Of a stretch of 38,492 bases of DNA, positions 9,005-17,297 are shown piece by piece; within the stretch, counting starts at the first letter, position 1, and every line of letters begins with the position of its first letter. The position numbers and the translations under genes are program-made. The notes below the pieces were generated by a model that was given only the letters and a program-made list of their open reading frames with translations, had not been told where the DNA came from and did not search any database. Source of the DNA: Ruegeria sp. HKCCA6707 (GTDB lineage Bacteria > Pseudomonadota > Alphaproteobacteria > Rhodobacterales > Rhodobacteraceae); the NCBI RefSeq assembly GCF_013033515.1, contig NZ_WQEG01000016.1, positions 1 to 38,492 on the forward strand, read 5' to 3'.

Positions 9005-9955
9005 ATGCCTACGACGTATACAGATCAGTTCTTTGTGCTCGACCCAGCAAACCCCGGTGCCAACGGTACCGTAGTCGGGTCGACTCTGACCGTTTCGCAA
9101 TTTGATATTGTTGATCAGAATGACAACGGTCTGATCAATCGATTGAATAACGATTCCGTCGATGGGCAGGACATAACGGCATCCTACTTCGACGATATCG
9201 TGACGATCCAACTGCCAGGCGGTGGTCAGGTGACCTATACGGGGGTGACGTTTTATCTGGCCGACGGTCGTGAGGTTTTCACGCCAACGGACGGTCAGCT
9301 TCTGCAGCAAGGGACCTTTGTCAGTTCGTCTGTTACCGATTTCAGCGATACCGGTGGGTCTTTTGGTTCGGTCGACATTGCCGGTGGCGAATTGGCGCCG
9401 CCCTGTTTTACTGCGGGGACATTGATCGAAACACCGAAGTGTCAGCGCAGAGTTGAAGACTTGCAACCCGGTGACCAGGTCATGACTCTGGATCGTGGTG
9501 CGCAGCCATTGTTGTGGACCGGAAAGACAACGGTTGCGGCAAATGACACGTTTGCGCCGGTCAGGTTTTCAGCAGGCACCTTTGGCTTGTCACACCCGTT
9601 GTTGGTATCGCCGCAGCATCGCATGTTAATCGACGACTGGCGCGCGCAGTATTTCTATGGTCATTCCGAAATTCTGATTGCAGCGCATTGTTTGGTAAAC
9701 GGCGATACGGTCACGCGCGCTCCGGTGGATGAGATCGACTATTACCATCTTTTGTTTGACCGCCATGAAATCATCTTCGCAAATGGTGCCAAGAACGAAA
9801 GCTATTACCCAGGGCACGCTGTGACGCAGGCTGAACGGCGGACGCAGGCTGAAATACTGGCATTATTTCCGGAATTAAGCCGGACCGAGCTGGGCAACTC
9901 CAAAACTGTTCGACCAGTCATTCGCCCAAGAGAGGCGCGGTTGATCGCGAATTAG
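9005..9955 (+). CDS. Hint-domain protein (Hint_2 type)
   Basis: The 316-residue protein has two parts. Residues 1-130 are acidic and rich in D, N, G and T, with no signal peptide and no family I recognise. Residues 131 to about 290 form a Hedgehog/intein (Hint) domain starting at PCFTAGTLIET with Cys134 as the expected nucleophile. VEDLQPGDQVMTLD, LLVSPQHRMLI and YYHLLFDRHEIIFANG follow, all hallmarks of the stand-alone Hint_2 group that is very common in roseobacters and often tied to proteins secreted by type I systems. Processing activity is expected from the family but not shown. The start ATG 9005 has only a weak AGAAG site. mtgA follows after 39 bases. Confidence 0.85.
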   Translation: MPTTYTDQFFVLDPANPGANGTVVGSTLTVSQFDIVDQNDNGLINRLNNDSVDGQDITASYFDDIVTIQLPGGGQVTYTGVTFYLADGREVFTPTDGQLLQQGTFVSSSVTDFSDTGGSFGSVDIAGGELAPPCFTAGTLIETPKCQRRVEDLQPGDQVMTLDRGAQPLLWTGKTTVAANDTFAPVRFSAGTFGLSHPLLVSPQHRMLIDDWRAQYFYGHSEILIAAHCLVNGDTVTRAPVDEIDYYHLLFDRHEIIFANGAKNESYYPGHAVTQAERRTQAEILALFPELSRTELGNSKTVRPVIRPREARLIAN

Positions 9956-9994
9956 GCCGTTCCAAATCGCCAAGTCGCGACGTATAGAAAAAAC

Positions 9995-10735
9995 ATGGCA
10001 AAGAAAGCAGCGCGCAAAGCGCGTGGGAAAAAGAAGCAGGCATCAAAATCGAAAACCGGCCGGTCGCTGTTTGCGCGGCTGCGGCGTTGGATTGTGATGG
10101 CTGCATTGGGTTTTGCAGCCTTTGTTCTTGCGCTGGTTTTGCTGTTTTCCGTGGTCAATCCACCGGTCACGCACACGATCTGGTCGGAATGGCGCAGGTT
10201 GGGCAAGGTCGAACGGGAATGGGTTCCGATTGAAGAGATCTCTCCGGTCATGGCGCGGTCGGTTGTGGCGGCAGAGGATGCGAACTTCTGTCTGCATTGG
10301 GGCTTTGACGTCGAAGCCATTCGCGACGCGCTGGAAGACGGTGGGGGCCGGGGCGCCTCGACCATATCGCAGCAAGTGGTCAAGAATGTTTTCCTCTGGC
10401 AAGGGCGCAGCTGGGTCCGCAAAGCGGTTGAAACCTCGATCACGCCGGTGGTCGAGATGGTCTGGACCAAAGAGCGTATTCTTGAGGTCTATCTGAACGT
10501 GGCAGAGACCGGGCAGGGCGTGTTTGGCGTTGAGGCCGCGGCACAGCAGTATTTTGGAACCAGTGCCGATAAGCTCACCCCGGTGCAGGCCGCGCGACTG
10601 GCAGCGATCCTGCCGTCACCGCGCAACCGATCGGTCACCGACCCCTCGGCCCGGACCCGCAGGCGTGCCGCTGCAATCATGGACGGGGCGGCCACCATCC
10701 GCGCAGATGGTCGCGCGGATTGTTTCGAGGATTGA
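9995..10735 (+). CDS. mtgA: monofunctional peptidoglycan transglycosylase MtgA
   Basis: This GT51 enzyme polymerises lipid II into glycan strands at the outer face of the inner membrane. The 246-residue protein has a lysine-rich cytoplasmic N-terminus (residues 1-30), one membrane helix (about 32-54) and a GT51 domain. The catalytic Glu94 is in VVAAEDANF, followed by GASTISQQVVKN and the second acidic motif KERILEVYLNVAETG. VFGVEAAAQQYFG and LAAILPSPR complete the family pattern. There is no transpeptidase domain, so it is the monofunctional form. It may share a transcript with the Hint gene and with the GST gene 60 bases downstream. Confidence 0.95.
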   Translation: MAKKAARKARGKKKQASKSKTGRSLFARLRRWIVMAALGFAAFVLALVLLFSVVNPPVTHTIWSEWRRLGKVEREWVPIEEISPVMARSVVAAEDANFCLHWGFDVEAIRDALEDGGGRGASTISQQVVKNVFLWQGRSWVRKAVETSITPVVEMVWTKERILEVYLNVAETGQGVFGVEAAAQQYFGTSADKLTPVQAARLAAILPSPRNRSVTDPSARTRRRAAAIMDGAATIRADGRADCFED

Positions 10736-10795
10736 AACGCAGGCCCTTCAACGGCTAAAGCTGGTGGGATCAAAGCTGGTTTCGAGTGGAGTTTC

Positions 10796-11461
10796 ATGGC
10801 GCGTCTGTTTCACGTCCCCCTGTCCCCTTATTGCCGAAAAGTGCGGTTATCGCTTGCCGAGAAAAAGATCGAGGTCGAGCTGGTCGAGGAAAGATATTGG
10901 GAACAGGATCCCGACTTCCTGCGTCGCAACCCGGCAGGCAAGGTTCCTGTGTTGCGGCTGGACGGGCAGATCATGTCGGAAAGCACCGCGATCTGTGAGT
11001 ATATCGAAGAGACCCGGCCGGAGCCGCCCTTGATGCCCAAAACGCCCGAAGCGCGGTTCGAAGTCCGCCGTCTTGTGGGCTGGTTCGATGATAAGTTCCA
11101 TCATGAAGTGACAGCGAACCTGCTTTATGAACGGGTCAACAAGAAGGTCACCGGGCAAGGCTACCCTGACAGCAAGAATGTCAAAGCCGGGGCCAAGGCG
11201 ATCAAGTACCATCTGGACTACATGGCCTGGCTGCTGGATCACCGCCGCTGGCTGGCCGGCGATCAGATGACATTGGCTGATTTTGCCGCTGCTGCGCACC
11301 TTTCGGCGCTGGATTACATCTCGGACGTGGATTGGAACCGGAGCTCGGCGGTCAAGGATTGGTATGCCAAAATCAAGTCGCGTCCGGCCTTTCGCTCGAT
11401 CCTGGCGGATCAGGTGCCCGGGTTCCGGCCACCGCCCCATTATGCTGACCTGGATTTCTGA
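10796..11461 (+). CDS. glutathione S-transferase family protein
   Basis: The 221-residue protein has an N-terminal thioredoxin-like domain (MARLFHVPLSPYCRKVRLSL, with the SPYCRK active-site segment; NPAGKVPVL with the cis-proline; SESTAICEYI for glutathione binding) and an all-helical C-terminal domain with the N-capping segment LADFAAAAHLSALDYI. The substrate cannot be read from the sequence. GGAG lies 4-5 bases before ATG 10796. It sits between mtgA and queG; a GST gene next to queG is an arrangement I recall from other Rhodobacteraceae. Confidence 0.9.
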   Translation: MARLFHVPLSPYCRKVRLSLAEKKIEVELVEERYWEQDPDFLRRNPAGKVPVLRLDGQIMSESTAICEYIEETRPEPPLMPKTPEARFEVRRLVGWFDDKFHHEVTANLLYERVNKKVTGQGYPDSKNVKAGAKAIKYHLDYMAWLLDHRRWLAGDQMTLADFAAAAHLSALDYISDVDWNRSSAVKDWYAKIKSRPAFRSILADQVPGFRPPPHYADLDF

Positions 11462-11477
11462 TCGGGCGGAATCGAAA

Positions 11478-11545
11478 GGGGGGCAGTCTGCCCTCCATCG
11501 CGCCGGGGCGCGTTTCCCCTCGAGGATATGTTCAGCCAGATGAAG
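11478..11545 (+). repeat. Rhodobacterales-type intergenic hairpin repeat
   Basis: The stretch between the GST gene and queG is made of two short inverted repeats (GGGCAG/CTGCCC at 11481-11493 and GCGCC/GGCGC near 11500-11510), then CCCCTCGAGGATATGTT and CCAGATGAAG. This order (G-run hairpin, GCGCC hairpin, GAGGATATTT-like box, GATGAAG) matches an intergenic element I remember seeing in many Rhodobacteraceae genomes. Recognition is from memory. The repeat runs into the start region of queG. Confidence 0.55.
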
Positions 11546-12577
11546 AGCGGACCCGAGTTGAAAGAGCGGCTGGTGGCGCAGGCCCTGTCAGAGGGGTTTG
11601 TGGCCTGTCGGATCTGCAGGCCCTGGGATGTGCCCCATGTGCCGGAGCGTTTGCAGGCCTTTCTGGAGGCGGTATATCACGGTCAGATGGAATGGATGGC
11701 CGAGCGTACCCATTGGCGCGGCAACCCGGCCGCGCTTTGGCCTGAGGCGAAATCGGTGATCATGTTGGCCGAGAGCTATTCGCCTGAACATGATCCGACC
11801 GAGATATTGCAGCACCCGCAGCTGGGGGCGATTTCGGTCTATGCGCAAAACAAAGATTACCACGATCTGGTCAAAAAGCGCCTCAAGCGTTTGGCGCGGT
11901 GGTTGATTGCCGAGGCCGGTGGTGAGGTGAAAGTGTTTGTGGACACAGCACCTGTGCCCGAGAAAGCGCTGGGCCAGGCGGCGGGGCTGGGATGGCAGGG
12001 CAAGCACACCAACCTTGTCAGTCGAGAACTGGGGAATTGGGTCTTTTTAGGCTCTGTTTTTACAACTTTGGATCTGCCTGAGGATAAGGCGGAGAGGGAT
12101 CATTGTGGATCCTGCCGGGCTTGTCTGGATGTGTGCCCAACCGATGCGTTTCCGGCGCCCTACCAGTTGGATGCGCGGCGCTGTATCTCGTATCTCACGA
12201 TTGAACACAAAGGCCCGGTTGACGAAGAGTTGCGCGGAAAACTGGGCAATCACATCTATGGCTGCGATGATTGCCTGGCGGCTTGCCCCTGGAACAAGTT
12301 CGCGGTGGCAGCCAGCGATATCCGCTATGCCGCGCGCGAGGATCTGATGGCGCCGAACCTGTCTGATCTGGCGGCGCTGGATGATACCGCGTTTCGGGCG
12401 AAGTTTTCGGGCTCACCCATCAAGCGGATTGGGCGTGACCGATTTGTGCGCAATGTGCTTTATGCGATTGGTAATTCAGGGGTGCCTGATCTGTTGCCAT
12501 CGGCTATGGCCTTAACCGACGACCCCGACCCAACTGTGGCGGACGCGGCGCGTTGGGCTGTGCAACAACTGACATAA
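11540..12577 (+). CDS. queG: epoxyqueuosine reductase QueG
   Basis: QueG is the cobalamin- and Fe-S-dependent enzyme that reduces epoxyqueuosine to queuosine in the wobble position of tRNAs for Asp, Asn, His and Tyr. The protein (345 residues from this start) has the N-terminal substrate domain ([25 protein letters not shown]) and a double 4Fe-4S ferredoxin domain, [16 protein letters not shown] and [13 protein letters not shown]. It ends in a HEAT-like repeat region ([14 protein letters not shown]). The start is uncertain: ATG 11528 lies inside the intergenic repeat with GAGG only 2 bases away, while ATG 11540 begins [11 protein letters not shown]. Confidence 0.94.
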   Translation: MKSGPELKERLVAQALSEGFVACRICRPWDVPHVPERLQAFLEAVYHGQMEWMAERTHWRGNPAALWPEAKSVIMLAESYSPEHDPTEILQHPQLGAISVYAQNKDYHDLVKKRLKRLARWLIAEAGGEVKVFVDTAPVPEKALGQAAGLGWQGKHTNLVSRELGNWVFLGSVFTTLDLPEDKAERDHCGSCRACLDVCPTDAFPAPYQLDARRCISYLTIEHKGPVDEELRGKLGNHIYGCDDCLAACPWNKFAVAASDIRYAAREDLMAPNLSDLAALDDTAFRAKFSGSPIKRIGRDRFVRNVLYAIGNSGVPDLLPSAMALTDDPDPTVADAARWAVQQLT

Positions 12578-12648
12578 GTGCCGCAAACAGGCTGGACGTG
12601 TCGCGCAGGACCGCTAGACCCATTCCAAGCGAGTAAGAGGAGAACCCG

Positions 12649-14652
12649 ATGGCTTTGGCTTTGGGGGTGGATACCGGCGGGACCTATACGGATGCGGTTC
12701 TGATCCGGGATGAAACAGAGGTGATCGCCTCGGCCAAATCGCTGACGACGCGCAGTGACCTGGCGATTGGGGTGGGCAAGGCGATTTCTGCAGTTCTGGA
12801 GGCGGCTGAGGTCGCGCCTGATCAGATCGCCTTGGCATCGCTCTCGACCACTTTGGCGACCAATGCGCTGGTCGAAGGACAAGGCGGCCGGGTTGCGTTG
12901 ATCTATATCGGGTTTCGCGACGGTGATCTTGCGAAGCACGGGCTGAGCGACGCGTTGAAAGGGGATCCGGCGCTGGTTCTGACCGGGGGCCATAACCATG
13001 CAGGGGGTGAGGCCGCGCCGCTGGACGTGGACGCCTTGCAACGTTTTCTAATGACTCATGACGGCATTTCAGGTTTCGCAGTTGCGGGGCAGTTTGCGAC
13101 GCGCAACCCGAGCCATGAATTGGAAGCGGCCCGGGTCATCGCCGCGCAGACTGGCGCTCCGGTAACCTGTTCGCACCAATTGTCGGCCAAGCTGAACGGC
13201 CCGAAACGGGCGGTGACGGCGGTGTTGAATGCGCGGTTGATTGGGATGATCGACCGGTTGATCGGGCGGGCTCAAGATCAGCTGCGTGACTTGGGGATTT
13301 CCGCGCCCATGATGGTCGTGCGCGGCGATGGCGCTTTGATGAGCGCAGAACAGGCGCGCGCGCGTCCGATTGAAACCATCCTCAGCGGCCCTGCGGCCTC
13401 AATCGTTGGTGCGCGCTGGCTGACGGGAGCGCAAAACGCGCTGGTGTCGGATATTGGCGGCACAACAACGGATGTGGCTCTGATCCGCGATGGAAAGCCT
13501 GCCATTGATCCTGCAGGCGCGCAGGTTGGCGGGTTCCGCACCATGGTCGAGGCAGTCGCGATGCGGACCCATGGTCTGGGCGGTGACAGTCAGGTGCATG
13601 TCGCGGCTGAAGGGCTGAGCGGTGGCGTCTTTCTGGGGCCGCGCCGGGTGCTGCCCGTCTCACTGCTGGCCACTGAAGCACCCGAGGTGGTGCATGCTGC
13701 GCTGGACGAACAGCTACGGGCCACGACCGTGGGTGAGCATGATACACGGTTTGCACGAAAACTGCCGGGCATGTCCGCGCAGGGTATCGGCGCGCGCGAA
13801 GCCGCGTTGCTGGACCGCTTGGGTGACGCTGTCGTGCCACTAGGCAAATTGTTGCAAAACCGCATGGAGGGGGCTGCACTGAACCGGTTGGTCGATCGCG
13901 GCTTGGTTCAGGTGTCGGGCATCACGCCGTCAGATGCCAGCCATGTTTTGGGGCGGCTGGATGTGTGGAATGGCGATGCTGCGACTAAAGCTTTGGAGCT
14001 GATCGCACGCAAACGGGTTGGATCCGGTGACCTGCTGGCGACATCCCCGCAACAATTGGCGCAGATGATCATCGACCAGCTGACGGAACAAACCGTTCTG
14101 ACCTTGTTAGAGACTGCTTTTGCAGAGGAAGCAGAGGCTTTTGGCTCCAACCCGCAAGAACTGGCCCGCCATGTTCTGACCCAACGCGGATTGGAGCGTC
14201 ACCGGGGGCTTTTAGCCCTGGACACTGCGCTGAATGTGGATGTGGTCGGGCTTGGGGCATCAGCCCCCAGCTTTTACCCCGTCGTGGGCGCGCGCTTGCG
14301 GTGCAAAATGATTTTGCCGGAACACGCAGGTGTGGCCAATGCCATCGGGGCCGTGGTTGGGCGGTTGACGCTGCGCCGGTCTGGCACCATCACCTCACCC
14401 GCCGAAGGGCGATACCGCGTCCATCTGGAAGACGGGCCACAGGATTTTGCAGATGAGCGCGAAGCATTGGACCTGATCGAGGCCGTATTACGAAATGAGG
14501 CTGAACAGGCGGTACGCGAGGCCGGGGCCGAAGACATCCGTGTGACTGTCGAACGCGATATCCGAACCGCGAAGGTCGAGGCCAAAGACGTTTTCGTCGA
14601 GGCGTTGATCACGGTCGAGGCCAGCGGCCGCCCTCGGGTGGCCACCGGCTGA
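12649..14652 (+). CDS. hydantoinase/oxoprolinase A-type protein (HyuA-like)
   Basis: The 667-residue protein belongs to the family of the ATP-dependent N-methylhydantoinase and 5-oxoprolinase A chains. It starts with an acetokinase-like phosphate loop, GVDTGGTYTDAVLI. A second actin-fold phosphate motif, SDIGGTTTDVALI, lies near residue 265, and LSTTLATNALVEG, LSGPAASIVGA and HGLGGDSQV are also family features. In related systems an A chain works with a B chain (HyuB), but no B gene is adjacent: the next gene is convergent msrA. The substrate is therefore open. AGAGGAG 6-7 bases before ATG 12649 supports the start. Confidence 0.88.
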   Translation: MALALGVDTGGTYTDAVLIRDETEVIASAKSLTTRSDLAIGVGKAISAVLEAAEVAPDQIALASLSTTLATNALVEGQGGRVALIYIGFRDGDLAKHGLSDALKGDPALVLTGGHNHAGGEAAPLDVDALQRFLMTHDGISGFAVAGQFATRNPSHELEAARVIAAQTGAPVTCSHQLSAKLNGPKRAVTAVLNARLIGMIDRLIGRAQDQLRDLGISAPMMVVRGDGALMSAEQARARPIETILSGPAASIVGARWLTGAQNALVSDIGGTTTDVALIRDGKPAIDPAGAQVGGFRTMVEAVAMRTHGLGGDSQVHVAAEGLSGGVFLGPRRVLPVSLLATEAPEVVHAALDEQLRATTVGEHDTRFARKLPGMSAQGIGAREAALLDRLGDAVVPLGKLLQNRMEGAALNRLVDRGLVQVSGITPSDASHVLGRLDVWNGDAATKALELIARKRVGSGDLLATSPQQLAQMIIDQLTEQTVLTLLETAFAEEAEAFGSNPQELARHVLTQRGLERHRGLLALDTALNVDVVGLGASAPSFYPVVGARLRCKMILPEHAGVANAIGAVVGRLTLRRSGTITSPAEGRYRVHLEDGPQDFADEREALDLIEAVLRNEAEQAVREAGAEDIRVTVERDIRTAKVEAKDVFVEALITVEASGRPRVATG

Positions 14653-14660
14653 AGCGTTTA

Positions 14661-15173
14661 CTATTCCGCAGCATCCACGCGCTTGGGCAGCACCCAATCG
14701 GGGCGGATGAAATGGCATGTGTATCCGTTGGGGATCCGCTCCAGGTAGTCCTGATGCTCGGGCTCGGCCTCCCAGAAATCGCCGACCGGTTCCAACTCGG
14801 TCACCACTTTGCCCGGCCACAGACCGCTGGCATTCACATCGGCGATGGTGTCCAGCGCGGTCGCTTTCTGGGCGTCATCCACATAGTAGATGGCCGACCG
14901 ATAGCTGAGACCCCGGTCATTGCCCTGGCGGTTGACTGTCGTCGGGTCGTGGATCTGAAAGAAAAACTCTAGCAGACGCCGATACGAGATCTGTGCAGGA
15001 TCGAACCAGATCTCAATACCTTCAGCATGGGTGCCGTGGTTGCGATAGGTGGCGTTGGGCACGTCGCCGCCGGTATACCCGACACGCGTGCGCAGTACGC
15101 CGGGCATCTTGCGGATCAGATCCTGCATCCCCCAAAAGCAGCCCCCGGCCAGAACAGCGCGTTCTTCGGTCAT
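14661..15173 (-). CDS. msrA: peptide-methionine (S)-S-oxide reductase MsrA
   Basis: MsrA repairs the S epimer of methionine sulfoxide in proteins and free methionine. The 170-residue protein has the catalytic motif GGCFWG with Cys12, [16 protein letters not shown] and [16 protein letters not shown]. It is a short, cytosolic form without a signal peptide. Its ATG shares one base with the TGA of msrB (TGATG), so the two are translationally coupled with msrB first. It converges on the HyuA-like gene with an 8-base gap. Confidence 0.96.
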   Translation of the reverse strand: MTEERAVLAGGCFWGMQDLIRKMPGVLRTRVGYTGGDVPNATYRNHGTHAEGIEIWFDPAQISYRRLLEFFFQIHDPTTVNRQGNDRGLSYRSAIYYVDDAQKATALDTIADVNASGLWPGKVVTELEPVGDFWEAEPEHQDYLERIPNGYTCHFIRPDWVLPKRVDAAE

Positions 15174-15619
15174 CAGATATCCTCCACATGGATCAGAAAT
15201 TCGCCATAGCCCTCGGCCTCCATCTCATCGCGATGGATAAACCGCAGCGAGGCGGAATTGATGCAATAGCGTAGCCCACCATGTTCACGAGGGCCATCCT
15301 GGAAGACGTGACCCAAATGACTGTCCCCATGTTTCGACCGCACCTCGGTGCGGATCATGCCGTGAGTGGTGTCGCGAAACTCTTCCACATGTTCATGGAC
15401 GATGGGCTTGGTGAAACTGGGCCAACCGCAGCCGGATTCGTATTTGTGGGTCGAGGCAAAGAGCGGCTCGCCCGAGACGATGTCCACATAGATGCCCGGT
15501 TCCTTGTTGTTCAACAGCTTGCCCGTACCCGGCCGTTCCGTCCCGCTGCGTTGGGTGACGTGAAACTCTTCGGGTGAGAGGGACGCAATGACCTGTGGGT
15601 CTTTGGTATAGCGGGACAT
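15173..15619 (-). CDS. msrB: peptide-methionine (R)-S-oxide reductase MsrB, zinc-free type
   Basis: MsrB reduces the R epimer, complementing MsrA. The 148-residue protein has ESGCGWPSF with the resolving Cys64 and [11 protein letters not shown] with the catalytic Cys119, plus HLGHVF. The two CxxC pairs that bind structural zinc in enzymes such as E. coli MsrB are absent: the matching segments read VDIVSGEP (45-52) and RSKHGDSH (94-101). This is the zinc-free form known in part of the family. ATG 15619 is the first gene of the msrBA pair. The EamA-type gene lies upstream on the same strand. Confidence 0.95.
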   Translation of the reverse strand: MSRYTKDPQVIASLSPEEFHVTQRSGTERPGTGKLLNNKEPGIYVDIVSGEPLFASTHKYESGCGWPSFTKPIVHEHVEEFRDTTHGMIRTEVRSKHGDSHLGHVFQDGPREHGGLRYCINSASLRFIHRDEMEAEGYGEFLIHVEDI

Positions 15620-15697
15620 GGAACCTCCGGTCGTTTGGTAGATGTTCTATAATTTGGGGGCGGGGGCTGGGAAATCAAAATCAATTTACGGCCAGCC

Positions 15698-15717
15698 TCG
15701 CAGTCCGGATACTGCGA
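15698..15717 (-). terminator. candidate hairpin between the EamA-type gene and msrB
   Basis: TCGCAGT-N6-ACTGCGA forms a perfect 7-bp stem starting 4 bases after the exporter stop. Only a broken T-rich stretch follows, about 20 bases later, so termination is possible but weak. Confidence 0.35.
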
Positions 15718-15720
15718 ACC

Positions 15721-16608
15721 TCAGGCATAGGCTCGGTGTTGGCCGGCAGGTTGACGGGAAAGCTGCACGGCCAGAATGCCCAATGTGGTGATCAGTACAC
15801 CCAACGCGTCCAGCGGTCTTAGCTGTTCGCCCAGAAGAACATAAGCGACGGCCACTCCAAAAACCGGGTTCAGAAAGTGGAAGGTCGCAGCTCGGACGGC
15901 ACCGATACGGTCCAACAGCAGAAACCAGATCAGCGTCGCAACCAGGCCCGGCATTACCGTGGTATAGGCAAAGGCCAATGCCAGCGGCAGGGTCGGGTTG
16001 ACGAAGATGGTTTCAAAGATCGGGGCCGCGACGAACAAAAGGGCCGAACCGACCAACATCTGCAACCCCACCACCATCATGAAATTCCCACCCGAGGTGG
16101 CACCGCGCACCGCCAGAGTTGCCGAAGCCAGCGCCAACGCACCCAAACCACACAACGCTACGCCAAACAGATCAACCCCGTCGCTGATCCGGCTGCCCAT
16201 GATCAACGCGACCCCGGCGAAACCGGCCAACAAACCGGCAATCCCAAGAGGCCGCAGCTTTTCGCTGAAGATCAACCACCCGGCCAGCGCGACCAGCAAC
16301 GGCATGGTCGAGGCGATGATGGCCGCCAGCGACGCCTGAACCGTTTGCATCGCATAGAAATTCAGACCCAAATAAAGGGCATTCTGACAAATCCCGAAAA
16401 TAATCGTTGCCCGCCATTGCCCTTTTGTCAGACGCCAGCTTTGGCCCATCATCCTGGCAATGGCTACGCCCAGAAGCCCTGAAATCAAAAACCGCACAGC
16501 CAGAGAAAATAGCGGGGACGCATCGGCCACAATGATACGCGCGGACGTAAAGGCCGAAGACCAGATCAGGGCAAAAACTAACCCCATCGCAATGGCGCGC
16601 AGATCCAT
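15721..16608 (-). CDS. EamA/DMT-family transporter
   Basis: The 295-residue protein is almost wholly hydrophobic, with about ten predicted membrane helices in two EamA repeats (MDLRAIAMGLVFALIWSSAF and, in the second half, GVALCGLGALALASATLAVRG). RLRPLGIAGLLAGFAGVALI-like and LLGEQLRPLDALGVLITTLG segments end the repeats, as is usual for drug/metabolite exporters of the RhaT/EamA kind. The substrate is unknown. ATG 16608 with GAGG about 8 bases upstream is chosen over a longer frame reaching 16764, whose extra 52 residues are arginine- and proline-rich and look non-coding. Confidence 0.9.
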   Translation of the reverse strand: MDLRAIAMGLVFALIWSSAFTSARIIVADASPLFSLAVRFLISGLLGVAIARMMGQSWRLTKGQWRATIIFGICQNALYLGLNFYAMQTVQASLAAIIASTMPLLVALAGWLIFSEKLRPLGIAGLLAGFAGVALIMGSRISDGVDLFGVALCGLGALALASATLAVRGATSGGNFMMVVGLQMLVGSALLFVAAPIFETIFVNPTLPLALAFAYTTVMPGLVATLIWFLLLDRIGAVRAATFHFLNPVFGVAVAYVLLGEQLRPLDALGVLITTLGILAVQLSRQPAGQHRAYA

Positions 16609-16805
16609 TTTTCGGCCTCTTTTCCGTTTGCGGGGACTGTTTCTGAAATTCGTCGGGTTCGCAAGCGGTTGATCTCTCTGGGCTGGTGGGGTTTTCGAGG
16701 AAAAAGAGGTTGGTCTGCGAGGCTCGGTTACTCGAATGTCAGCAACGCGGGCCGAAAAAGACAATCACGTTCCCGAATTGAATGATTGCTTTGGGCGACT
16801 TCCAC

Positions 16806-17183
16806 TTAGCCATTTACCTTATCAGTATTGTGGGGGAGTCCCTCACTCCATTTGCGTAGCTCATCGAGGAACCCGAGCGCGGTTCTCCCAAAGTCTGTCA
16901 CTTCGTAAATGACCGATAGCGGCTTGGTTTCGACGACATCGCGGCGCACCAATCCCTGTGCCTCTAATTGACGAAGTCTTTCTGTGATCATCTTCTTGCT
17001 GGCACCGCCGATCATGCGCGAGAGATCATTAAAGCGCACGGGTCCGTCCTTGAGGTGCCACAGGATCGAACCGGTCCATTTCCCGCCGATGATCCTCATG
17101 CCGCGTTCAATCGCGCATGGCGTTGTACATGCGTCATCGACGCTCTTGCGACCACGTTGGTCCTGTCTGACGCGGGCTTCCAT
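16806..17183 (-). CDS. HxlR-family transcriptional regulator
   Basis: The protein (125 residues from ATG 17183) is a winged-helix regulator of the HxlR type. It shows CAIERGMRIIGGKWTGSILWHLKDGPVRFNDL, then SKKMITERLRQLEAQGLVRRDV (recognition helix) and YEVTDFGRTA. Two cysteines in DDACTTPCAIERG flank the N-terminal helix, where HxlR members such as YodB and HypR carry redox- or quinone-sensing cysteines. A GTG four codons upstream (17195) is the alternative start; neither has a good Shine-Dalgarno site. It is divergent from a GST gene and probably controls it and itself through the palindrome at 17205-17227. Confidence 0.9.
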   Translation of the reverse strand: MEARVRQDQRGRKSVDDACTTPCAIERGMRIIGGKWTGSILWHLKDGPVRFNDLSRMIGGASKKMITERLRQLEAQGLVRRDVVETKPLSVIYEVTDFGRTALGFLDELRKWSEGLPHNTDKVNG

Positions 17184-17204
17184 CCGTCGAACCACTTCAC
17201 TGAT

Positions 17205-17227
17205 CTAGGTTACAAAAAGTATACTAG
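17205..17227. promoter_or_regulatory. candidate HxlR operator
   Basis: A 23-bp imperfect palindrome, CTAG-N2-TAC-N5-GTA-N2-CTAG, is centred at 17216 in the 100-bp gap between the HxlR gene and the GST gene. Seven of nine arm positions pair outside the central A5. TAC-N5-GTA-like cores are typical of HxlR-family sites. It overlaps the likely regulator start region and lies about 80 bases before the GST start. Confidence 0.5.
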
Positions 17228-17297
17228 TTGATTTTCTTCACCTTGTAATCAGTTTAGGTCAAGCCCCTTTGGATGTGGTCGCAAATGGAGACTTAAG

